Under the pieces are notes generated by a model. That model saw only the letters and a list, made by a program, of their open reading frames with translations. It was not told where the DNA came from and did no database searches. 64,000 nt of DNA. It comes from JAZKHE01 sp040385525. GTDB lineage: Bacteria; Bacteroidota; Bacteroidia; UBA4408. The translations under genes were made by a program, and so were the position numbers. The stretch spans positions 124,001 to 188,000 of the forward strand of contig JAZKHE010000011.1 in NCBI GenBank assembly GCA_040385525.1. The letters run 5' to 3'. Shown here one piece after another: positions 42,323 through 49,003 of this stretch. Position 1 is the first letter of the stretch; every line of letters begins with the position of its first letter.

Positions 42323-43576
42323 ATGGGAATTAAGTTTAGATTAATATCAATGAATTTTCTCCAGTTTTTTGTGTGGGGCTCGTGGCTATTAACAATTGGT
42401 TCGTACTGGTTTCAAACCAAGCAATGGTCAGGTAGTGAGTTCGGTGCAATTTTTTCAACCATGGGAATTTCATCTTTATTTATGCCAACACTTACTGGTA
42501 TTATTGCCGACAGATTTATTTCTACAGAAAAATTATACGCAATACTTCATATTTGTGGTGCAATAGTTTTGTTTTTTGTTCCGCAAATAAACGACCCAAA
42601 CACCATGTTTTGGGTGCTTTTGTTGAATATGATTTTTTATATGCCAACAATTTCATTATCAATTTCGTTAGCCTACACAGCTTTAAAAAACAAAGGTTTC
42701 GATATTATAAAAGAATATCCACCCATTCGAGTTTGGGGAACAGTTGGTTTTATTGCTGCTCTGTGGACAGTTAATTTATTGGGTTTTGGAACATCGGCTA
42801 ATCAATTTTATTTAGCATCAATCTCATCTTTGTTTTTAGGAATTTATTCTTTTACACTTCCAAAATGTCCACCAAACAAAAATCAAGAAGTAAAAGGAAT
42901 GATGGAAAGTTTAGGCTTAAATGCTTTTGCATTATTTAAAAGTTCTAAAATGGCTTTGTTCTTTTTGTTTGCTATGTTTTTGGGCGCAGCCTTACAACTT
43001 ACAAATGCATACGGCGATACATATTTATTAGATTTTGAAAAAAATCCATTGTACTCCGATTCATTTGTTGTAAAATATTCTCAAATAATAATGTCTATTT
43101 CGCAAGTGTCCGAAACGTTATTTATTTTAACCATTCCATTTTTCTTAAAACGATTTGGAATTAAAAATGTAATGTTTTTTAGTATGATAGCTTGGGTGCT
43201 TCGTTTCGCATTGTTTGCTTACGGAAATCCTGCAGATGGTTTATGGATGATAATTTTATCGTGTATTGTTTATGGTATGGCATTCGACTTTTTTAATGTG
43301 TCGGGTTCTTTATTTGTAGAAACACAAAGTGATCCAAAAATTAGAGCAAGCGCACAAGGTTTGTTTATGATGATGGTAAACGGTGTTGGCGCAGTAATTG
43401 GAAGTTTATTGAGCGGATATATTATTGAGAAATTTTTTACAAACGCAGATAACACATTGCAATGGAAAGGAATTTGGACAACATTTTCGATTTACGCATT
43501 TGTAATTGCAGTGTTTTTCTGGATATTTTTTAAACACAAACACGATCCTAATCATAAGTTAGAAGTAAAGCATTAA
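42323..43576 (+). CDS. Nucleoside permease, NupG/XapB-like MFS transporter
   Basis: A 417-residue transporter with twelve predicted membrane segments. The start FRLISMNFLQFFVWGSWLLT and GSEFGAIFSTMGISSLFMPT-(like) blocks are close to NupG, and VWGTVGFIAALW and GMAFDFFNVSGSLFVE match the nucleoside:H+ symporter subfamily. It should import nucleosides, which fits the thyA-folA genes that follow 17 bp later. Exact nucleoside range unknown. Confidence 0.85.
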   Translation: MGIKFRLISMNFLQFFVWGSWLLTIGSYWFQTKQWSGSEFGAIFSTMGISSLFMPTLTGIIADRFISTEKLYAILHICGAIVLFFVPQINDPNTMFWVLLLNMIFYMPTISLSISLAYTALKNKGFDIIKEYPPIRVWGTVGFIAALWTVNLLGFGTSANQFYLASISSLFLGIYSFTLPKCPPNKNQEVKGMMESLGLNAFALFKSSKMALFFLFAMFLGAALQLTNAYGDTYLLDFEKNPLYSDSFVVKYSQIIMSISQVSETLFILTIPFFLKRFGIKNVMFFSMIAWVLRFALFAYGNPADGLWMIILSCIVYGMAFDFFNVSGSLFVETQSDPKIRASAQGLFMMMVNGVGAVIGSLLSGYIIEKFFTNADNTLQWKGIWTTFSIYAFVIAVFFWIFFKHKHDPNHKLEVKH

Positions 43577-43593
43577 AAATTCAACAAAATAAA

Positions 43594-44388
43594 ATGAAAC
43601 AATACCACGATTTAATGCGTCATGTTTTAGAGCATGGAGCAAAAAAAACAGATAGAACAGGCACTGGAACCATAAGTGTTTTTGGTTACCAAATGCGTTA
43701 TAATTTGCAAGACGGTTTTCCGGTTTTAACTACCAAAAAATTGCATCTCCGTTCAATTATACACGAGCTGTTGTGGTTTTTACGTGGCGATTCAAACATA
43801 AAATATTTAAAAGATAATGGAGTTAGTATTTGGGACGAATGGGCTGACGAAAAAGGAGAATTAGGTCCTGTTTACGGTGTACAGTGGAGAAGCTGGCCAA
43901 CGCCAGATGGCGGGAATATAGATCAAATTACCAACTTAATTAATCAAATTAAAAAGAACCCCGATTCGCGTAGATTAATTGTAAGTGCTTGGAACGTAGC
44001 AGAGGTTGATAAAATGAAATTACCTCCATGTCATGCTTTGTTTCAGTTTTATGTTGCCGACGGAAAATTAAGTTGTCAATTGTATCAACGTAGCGCAGAT
44101 ATATTTTTGGGCGTACCATTTAATATTGCGTCGTATGCATTGTTAACAATGATGGTAGCACAAGTTTGCGGTTTGCAAGCAGGAGAGTTTGTGCACACAT
44201 TAGGCGATGCACACATCTATTCAAATCACATAGAACAAGCCAATTTGCAGTTAACAAGAGATTTTAGAAAGTTACCAGTAATGAAAATTAATCCAGATGT
44301 AAAAAGTATTTTCGATTTTAAAATTGAAGATTTTACTTTAGAAGGTTACGACCCACATCCTCACATTAAAGCAGCGGTGGCGGTTTAG
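43594..44388 (+). CDS. thyA: Thymidylate synthase
   Basis: A 264-residue ThyA, the same length as the E. coli enzyme. It methylates dUMP with methylene-tetrahydrofolate. KTDRTGTGTISVFG (about 18-31), LHLRSIIHELLWFLRGDSN and the catalytic cysteine C146 in LPPCHALFQFYV are present, as is FNIASYALLTMMVAQ. It precedes folA by 34 bp; together they make dTMP and regenerate tetrahydrofolate. Confidence 0.98.
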   Translation: MKQYHDLMRHVLEHGAKKTDRTGTGTISVFGYQMRYNLQDGFPVLTTKKLHLRSIIHELLWFLRGDSNIKYLKDNGVSIWDEWADEKGELGPVYGVQWRSWPTPDGGNIDQITNLINQIKKNPDSRRLIVSAWNVAEVDKMKLPPCHALFQFYVADGKLSCQLYQRSADIFLGVPFNIASYALLTMMVAQVCGLQAGEFVHTLGDAHIYSNHIEQANLQLTRDFRKLPVMKINPDVKSIFDFKIEDFTLEGYDPHPHIKAAVAV

Positions 44389-44422
44389 AAAGTTAAAAGT
44401 AGTTTTTCAAAACAGATATCTA

Positions 44423-44926
44423 ATGTCTTGCATTTCAATAATAGTAGCAGTTGCTAAGAACAATGTAATTGGTAAAGACAACCAATTAATATGGCATTTG
44501 CCTGCTGATATGAAATTTTTTAAAGAAAAAACATCTGGTCATACCATAATTACTGGAAGAAAAAACTACGAATCTATTCCCGAAAAATTTAGACCATTGC
44601 CAAATAGAGTGAACATTGTTATCACTCGTCAAAATGATTACAATGCGCCAGGAGCAATTGTAGTAAACTCGTTAGAACAAGCAATAGAAAAGGCAAAACA
44701 AAACAACGATAACGAAATTTTTATAATTGGCGGCGCACAGATTTATGCACAAAGTTTAGATTTGGTTGATAAAATGTACGTCACAAAAATTGACCACGAA
44801 TTTGAAGGCGATGCTTTTTTTTCTGAGATTGATTATTCTAAATGGAAAATTGTTTTGGAAATAAAACATACTGCCGACGAAAAAAACAAATACGATTTTA
44901 CAATTTTTGAGTTATTTAAAATCTAG
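44423..44926 (+). CDS. folA: Dihydrofolate reductase
   Basis: A 167-residue DHFR. ISIIVAVAKNNVIGKDNQLI (4-23), WHLPADMKFFKEKT with the catalytic acidic residue, ITGRKNYESIP for NADPH binding and IFIIGGAQIYAQ are all typical. It reduces the dihydrofolate produced by ThyA directly upstream. Its stop overlaps the end of the convergent Kazal lipoprotein gene by 4 bp. Confidence 0.97.
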   Translation: MSCISIIVAVAKNNVIGKDNQLIWHLPADMKFFKEKTSGHTIITGRKNYESIPEKFRPLPNRVNIVITRQNDYNAPGAIVVNSLEQAIEKAKQNNDNEIFIIGGAQIYAQSLDLVDKMYVTKIDHEFEGDAFFSEIDYSKWKIVLEIKHTADEKNKYDFTIFELFKI

Positions 44927-45120
44927 TTACATTCTCCCGTTTTATACTCAACACCAGCGCACTCGGCGTGGCATTTGTTAGAATACGTTTTTCCATCGCA
45001 ACCACAAACAGGAGCGTATTCTTCAGTACAAATACAATTACTTGTTTTGGCAGTGCATCTGTCATTTTTACTGCAACTAAAAAGTAGCATACTCATTGCT
45101 ATGATAAAAGTGTATTTCAT
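44923..45120 (-). CDS. Kazal-domain lipoprotein (putative serine protease inhibitor)
   Basis: A 65-residue protein with a lipoprotein signal (MKYTFIIAMSMLLFSC, lipid cysteine at 16). The mature part is one small Kazal-like domain: C-TEEYAPVCGCDGKTYSNKC followed by HAECAGVEY and a final GEC, the C-x-CG-DG-TY-N-C-A-CAGV pattern. By family it would bind and inhibit subtilisin- or trypsin-like proteases at the cell surface. Bacterial Kazal proteins are uncommon but known; the target is not predictable. Convergent with folA. Confidence 0.8.
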   Translation of the reverse strand: MKYTFIIAMSMLLFSCSKNDRCTAKTSNCICTEEYAPVCGCDGKTYSNKCHAECAGVEYKTGECN

Positions 45121-45164
45121 AATTAGCGTTTTAATTATAAACTAAATTTAATAAAAATTTGCAC

Positions 45165-46058
45165 ATGAATAATCAACATTTAAAAACAATACAATATGTT
45201 TTGCTGGCTTTTTTAGCGCCATTCGTTAGCTTTTATCCAGCTGCTAAAGCTCAAAACACTAGTAATTCATTATTGTATAAAATATCAGGCAAAGGTTTAA
45301 AACAAGATTCGTATTTGTATGGAACCATACATGTAATGCCCAAAAAAGATTTTTCTATTTCAGAAAAAATATCAAAAGCATTTAATCAGTGTAGTGTGTT
45401 GGCAATGGAAATAGATTTGAATATGGATTTTAAAACTAAAATTTCTGTTGCACAACAAACAATTTTACCAAACAATCAAACATTAGAAAACCTAATGAGT
45501 GCAGGCGAATACAATAGGTTAAAACAATATGTGATAGATTCTATGCACGTAAAAAAATCAAAATTTAAAAAGTACGAGCGTTTAAAACCTTTCTTTTTTT
45601 CGAGTGCAATTATGCAAGAACAAATGAAAGATACCGAATCTTACGAAGTAGAATTTAATAAGATGGCTAAAAAAAGAAAAATGCAAACAGCTGGTCTAGA
45701 ATCCATTTATTCTCAGTTAGATTTAGTAAATAAAATGCCAACTAACGAGCAATTGCAAATGCTAACAAGCGAATTGTATACTGCTAACGAAAACAACTCT
45801 TTCGATAAAATGATAGAATTGTATAAAAACGAAGATACAGAAGCTTTGTATAAAGTAATTAATGATGAAACCGCAGGAATGGCAGATTTTACAGAAGACT
45901 TTTTAGTAAAAAGAAACAAAAATTGGATTCCTGTTATTGAAACTTTAGCTTCACAAAACTCAACGTTTATAGCGGTAGGTGCAGGGCATTTAGGAGGCGA
46001 AAAGGGTGTAATAGCTTTATTAAAAAAACAAGGCTATACTGTTACTCCCGTTTATTAA
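45165..46058 (+). CDS. TraB/GumN-family protein
   Basis: About 297 residues from the ATG at 45165 (an in-frame TTG at 45159 adds two residues and is less likely). A signal peptide (cut near KAQ, residue 29) precedes the GumN/TraB domain: SYLYGTIHVMPKKDF near the start with the conserved GTIH, and a C-terminal IAVGAGHLGGEKGVIALLKK with the GxxH motif. The fold belongs to a superfamily with proposed metalloprotease chemistry (Tiki-like); function in bacteria is not settled. It ends at a bidirectional terminator shared with the next lipoprotein gene. Confidence 0.88.
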   Translation: MNNQHLKTIQYVLLAFLAPFVSFYPAAKAQNTSNSLLYKISGKGLKQDSYLYGTIHVMPKKDFSISEKISKAFNQCSVLAMEIDLNMDFKTKISVAQQTILPNNQTLENLMSAGEYNRLKQYVIDSMHVKKSKFKKYERLKPFFFSSAIMQEQMKDTESYEVEFNKMAKKRKMQTAGLESIYSQLDLVNKMPTNEQLQMLTSELYTANENNSFDKMIELYKNEDTEALYKVINDETAGMADFTEDFLVKRNKNWIPVIETLASQNSTFIAVGAGHLGGEKGVIALLKKQGYTVTPVY

Positions 46059-46069
46059 TAGGAAAAAAA

Positions 46070-46084
46070 GCTACAAAATGTAGC
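46070..46084. terminator. Bidirectional terminator between the GumN gene and a lipoprotein gene
   Basis: GCTACA-AAA-TGTAGC flanked by A and T runs (46063-46091). Confidence 0.8.
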
Positions 46085-46090
46085 TTTTTT

Positions 46091-46318
46091 TTATTCTTCA
46101 GTACAAGTAACTGTGCCGCCATTTTTAGCAGATTCAGTACGCACTAATGTTTCGTAATCTTCAATTGCGCTTTTATTTCCACACTCTTGAGGATAAGTTG
46201 TGGTTGAATCTACACCGTTAAAACGAGTAGTGTAAGAGCAAGTAGAGCATTGTTCGCAAGACGATAATAATAAAGTAGCCGAAAAAGCAACACCTAATAT
46301 AATAGCTAATTTTTTCAC
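46091..46318 (-). CDS. Small cysteine-containing lipoprotein
   Basis: A 75-residue protein starting at GTG 46318, with signal and lipobox (LLLSSC, cysteine 21). The mature part has four further cysteines: CSTCSYT directly after the lipid cysteine, one in YPQECGNK and one in VTCTEE. The arrangement, a CxxC near the N-terminus, then a mid and a terminal cysteine, resembles its neighbours at 46418, 47016 and 48413. Function unknown. Terminator 46070-46084; promoter box TATTTTTG at 46340-46347. Confidence 0.75.
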   Translation of the reverse strand: MKKLAIILGVAFSATLLLSSCEQCSTCSYTTRFNGVDSTTTYPQECGNKSAIEDYETLVRTESAKNGGTVTCTEE

Positions 46319-46339
46319 GTGATTTAAATTTAGTTTTTA

Positions 46340-46347
46340 CAAAAATA
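46340..46347 (-). promoter_or_regulatory. -7 promoter box (TATTTTTG)
   Basis: Exact TAnnTTTG on the minus strand, 21 bp upstream of the lipoprotein start at 46318. Confidence 0.5.
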
Positions 46348-46377
46348 GGAATAATTTGATTTTTAGCAATAAAAAAA

Positions 46378-46394
46378 GCCCCGAATTTCGGGGC
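46378..46394 (-). terminator. Terminator of the 46418 lipoprotein gene
   Basis: Perfect GCCCCGAA/TTCGGGGC stem flanked by A and T runs. Confidence 0.85.
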
Positions 46395-46417
46395 TTTTTT
46401 TATTGTATAGACAATAA

Positions 46418-46618
46418 TTAGTCTAATTTACAAGTAGTACCAGAACCTGTATTGTAAGCAGTACACCAAGCTTCAGCATCTTTTTTCTTCATTTCTGCAG
46501 TTGCAGAAGCAGAATAAGTTGTTCCAGCATAAGTTGTTGAACAAGTACAAGTGTACTCTTTTTTGCAAGAAACAGCTGCAAATGCTACAACTGCTAATAC
46601 TAATGTTAATTTTTTCAT
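46418..46618 (-). CDS. Small cysteine-containing lipoprotein (CTC type)
   Basis: A 66-residue protein with signal and lipobox (FAAVSC, cysteine 18), then KKEYTCTCSTTYAGTTYSA, a lysine-rich centre, and cysteines in AWCTAY and TTCKLD. The CTC motif soon after the anchor and the two downstream cysteines are shared with 47016 and 48413 although the rest differs. Function unknown; possibly a disulfide-stabilised surface protein. Own promoter (46651-46658) and terminator. Confidence 0.8.
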   Translation of the reverse strand: MKKLTLVLAVVAFAAVSCKKEYTCTCSTTYAGTTYSASATAEMKKKDAEAWCTAYNTGSGTTCKLD

Positions 46619-46650
46619 AATAATTTTTGTTTTTTAGTTAAACGTTATGG

Positions 46651-46658
46651 CAAAAATA
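46651..46658 (-). promoter_or_regulatory. -7 promoter box (TATTTTTG)
   Basis: Exact TAnnTTTG on the minus strand, 32 bp upstream of the ATG at 46618. Confidence 0.5.
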
Positions 46659-46975
46659 TGTTTATTAACGAAATAAAAAAATTATTTTTAATAAAAATCT
46701 TACTTTACTTGTGATTATTAGCCAATTAAAATCAAATATTAAATGGGCAAATATTTAGTTAATAAGCTATTTTTCTATTATTTCTAGTTCTATATTGTGA
46801 ATGTTATTTTCTACTTAAAACAGCATCAATCCATAATGTTGCTTGAATTTTACTAGAGCTGTTTTTACAAATATTTACATAAATAGCTTCAATAATAAAT
46901 TTTGTATAAGCCAAAAACACTTATACAAGCTCATAATGAGGCTTACGATTTTAAAATTTATTAGACAAAAAAAAA

Positions 46976-46994
46976 GCGGAACAATTAGTTCCGC
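46976..46994 (-). terminator. Terminator of lipoprotein paralogue A
   Basis: GCGGAAC/GTTCCGC stem with nine A before and T run after. The stem is shared with the terminator of paralogue B (48371-48393). Confidence 0.85.
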
Positions 46995-47015
46995 TTTTTA
47001 TCAAAAGAAATGTGA

Positions 47016-47315
47016 TTATTTTAACTCACAAGCTCTTGTAGTTTTAGTTGTGTAAGCAACTTCAACAGGAGCAAATGTTGGAGCAGGGTAAGTAGTGTAA
47101 GTCCCAGCATAAGAACTCTCATTACTAGCACATGAAGCTTGTGCATCAGATGTTTTAACTTTATCCCAACTCATAATATAAGTTGATGGAGAAGCTTGTG
47201 TTGTTAAACGGCTATCAACTGAACTTGTAGTACAAGTACAAGTACGTTCTTTAGAACAAGAAGTCATTCCAACTACTGCTAATGCAGCTACTGCAAAAAA
47301 TGTTAATTTTTTCAT
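47016..47315 (-). CDS. CTC-type lipoprotein, paralogue A
   Basis: A 99-residue lipoprotein (lipobox VGMTSC, cysteine 20). The mature sequence begins SKERTCTCTTSSVDSRL, has single cysteines in QASCASN and RACELK, and a Tyr/Pro-rich centre (GTYTTYPAPTFAPVEV). It is about 80-85% identical to the protein at 48413, with the thiol-oxidoreductase gene between them. Promoter box TATTTTTG at 47340-47347. Function unknown. Confidence 0.82.
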   Translation of the reverse strand: MKKLTFFAVAALAVVGMTSCSKERTCTCTTSSVDSRLTTQASPSTYIMSWDKVKTSDAQASCASNESSYAGTYTTYPAPTFAPVEVAYTTKTTRACELK

Positions 47316-47339
47316 AATGTTAATTTAGTTTTGTTTGTA

Positions 47340-47347
47340 CAAAAATA
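47340..47347 (-). promoter_or_regulatory. -7 promoter box (TATTTTTG)
   Basis: Exact TAnnTTTG, followed by TACAAAC; the 15 bp block is identical upstream of paralogue B (48732-48739). Confidence 0.5.
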
Positions 47348-47393
47348 GTAAAAATTTAATTTTCAGCAATAAAAACTTAAAATAGGTTACAAT

Positions 47394-48350
47394 TTACTTA
47401 GCCATCCATTTTTCTATTTCATCTTGTTCAAGATTTAAATAGTCAATGTTGTTTTCTACTACACCATTATTAATCATTAGTATTGCTGGCATTTTCACAC
47501 CTGCTAAGTAAACAAAGTTTCTTCCAAGCAGTATGCAATATGGAATATTTGATGCTTTAGTATCTTCAAAAAACGGGATTAATTTATTATCATCACCATT
47601 AAGTACTAAATACATCGAAATATTAGGATTACGCTCCTTAATTAGTCTCATTTTTTTTGCAGCAATTCTACAATGAGGGCAAGTTAAACTCATAAATGCC
47701 AACACATGTTTTCCTTTAGATAAGGTTGTAATTGGAGTGTTTACGGGTTTAAAATCTAAAACAGGTAAATCTTTAATTCTTGCATTGTTGTACAAAGAAT
47801 CTAAGGGTAATTCAAAATGATTTTCTTTAGGAGATAAATAAGCTTCACTATGATTAAAATCAACATAGTTAAGAATATGCGGACTTATTAAAGCCGCAAG
47901 CATTAAAAAAAAGTAAATAAATTTTGATTTCCCCCAATAATCAAAACCATCATAAAATTTAAAGATAACTATGCTTATAATTATCATTATTAGGTTTTTA
48001 ACTAAAGCTTGAATTGGTGTCATCGAAATGTAGTTTCCAAAGCAACCACAATTTGAATTGTTACCTATAAAAATTAAGCCGATTAGATAAATAGAAAACA
48101 TAGCAAGCACTGCAATAGAGATTTTGCTAGCCGTTTTAATTTTAATATTTAGAATAAATAAAGCACCCAAAAAAAACTCAAGACTAATAAATAAGCGAGC
48201 AATAAAAGGCGCTACTTTCCAATTAGCCACTCCTAAATCTACAAAAGTATACTCAAATGGTTCTATTGGATAAATTTTAGTATAAGCCGAAAAGACATAC
48301 ACAGCGCCCATAATAAGGCATAAAATTAAAAAAAGAATTTTTTTTAACAT
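47394..48350 (-). CDS. MauE/DoxX-like membrane domain fused to a thioredoxin-fold domain
   Basis: A 318-residue protein from the ATG at 48350 (an upstream in-frame TTG at 48365 is rejected as weaker). The N-terminal half is a MauE/DoxX-like domain with four or five membrane helices and the paired-cysteine loop NCGCFGN (C101, C103). The C-terminal half is a periplasmic thioredoxin fold with CPHC (C224, C227) and a cis-proline in VKMPAILMI (P288). By family it moves electrons or disulfides across the inner membrane. It is flanked by two near-identical cysteine lipoproteins, which are its plausible but unproven substrates. Confidence 0.82.
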   Translation of the reverse strand: MLKKILFLILCLIMGAVYVFSAYTKIYPIEPFEYTFVDLGVANWKVAPFIARLFISLEFFLGALFILNIKIKTASKISIAVLAMFSIYLIGLIFIGNNSNCGCFGNYISMTPIQALVKNLIMIIISIVIFKFYDGFDYWGKSKFIYFFLMLAALISPHILNYVDFNHSEAYLSPKENHFELPLDSLYNNARIKDLPVLDFKPVNTPITTLSKGKHVLAFMSLTCPHCRIAAKKMRLIKERNPNISMYLVLNGDDNKLIPFFEDTKASNIPYCILLGRNFVYLAGVKMPAILMINNGVVENNIDYLNLEQDEIEKWMAK

Positions 48351-48370
48351 AATTGTAATAGACAAAAAAA

Positions 48371-48393
48371 AGGCGGAACTGAGTGTTCCGCCT
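48371..48393 (-). terminator. Terminator of lipoprotein paralogue B
   Basis: AGGCGGAAC/GTTCCGCCT stem with A run on the plus-strand 5' side; related to the 46976-46994 stem, so the duplication included the terminator. Confidence 0.85.
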
Positions 48394-48412
48394 TTCAGTA
48401 ATTTAAAAATGA

Positions 48413-48703
48413 TTATTTTAACTCACAAGTACTTGTAGTTTTAGTTGTGTAAGCAACTTCAACTGGAGCAAATGTTGGTGCAGGGTAAGTAGTGTAAGTA
48501 CCAGCATAAGAATACTCATCACTAGCACAAGTAGCACGAGCATCAGATGTTTTAACTTTATCCCAGCTCATTACAGAAGTTGATGGAGAAGCTTGTGTTG
48601 TTAAACGGCTATCAACTGTGCTAGTTGTACAAGTACAAGTACGCTCTTTTGCGCAAGAAGCTAAAGCTATTACAGCTACAGCAAAAAATGTTAATTTTTT
48701 CAT
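48413..48703 (-). CDS. CTC-type lipoprotein, paralogue B
   Basis: A 96-residue lipoprotein (lipobox IALASC, cysteine 17), then AKERTCTCTTSTVDSRLT, cysteines in RATCASD and STCELK. It differs from paralogue A mainly in the signal peptide and a few positions (for example TYIM to TSVM). High identity extends through the promoter box and into the terminator, so the duplication is recent. Function unknown. Confidence 0.82.
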   Translation of the reverse strand: MKKLTFFAVAVIALASCAKERTCTCTTSTVDSRLTTQASPSTSVMSWDKVKTSDARATCASDEYSYAGTYTTYPAPTFAPVEVAYTTKTTSTCELK

Positions 48704-49003
48704 AATGTTTATTTTTTAATTAATGTTTGTACAAAAATATAAGTTTATTCGTACAAAAAAAACTTTAACACTCTTTTTTTATTGAAAATCTTACTTTTAA
48801 GCGATTCTTATGATTAAAATAACCCATTGTTTAAATTACTAATATTTTAAAATCACCAAAAATCAATGTGATTTGTAATACAAAAAAATGGTAAAAATTC
48901 AATTTTCAATTGAAAAGAGTAAAATTTTATTAAGCATATAGAAATTGTAATTTTATAAATTCATGTTTTAAAAGCATAAATTTAGCATTTAAACCAAATT
49001 GAT
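48704..49003. other. 300 bp divergent intergenic region
   Basis: Very AT-rich. Besides the lipoprotein promoter it has a weak inverted repeat AAATCAC/GTGATTT near 48852-48877. No gene seen. Confidence 0.5.
48732..48739 (-). promoter_or_regulatory. -7 promoter box (TATTTTTG)
   Basis: Exact TAnnTTTG on the minus strand, 28 bp upstream of the ATG at 48703. Confidence 0.5.

Larger units (their letters stand above)
46619..47015. other. 397 bp intergenic region with hairpins
   Basis: Contains a promoter box (46651-46658), a perfect 9 bp inverted repeat TTGTATAAG/CTTATACAA (46902-46910, 46920-46928) directly followed by CTCAT-A-ATGAG (46930-46940), and the terminator 46976-46994. No credible gene. 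The hairpin pair might belong to a small RNA or an operator. Confidence 0.5.

Noticed and set aside
48351..48365. TTG start for the MauE-thioredoxin gene at 48365
   Set aside because: The ATG at 48350 gives a good membrane N-terminus without the extra five residues.
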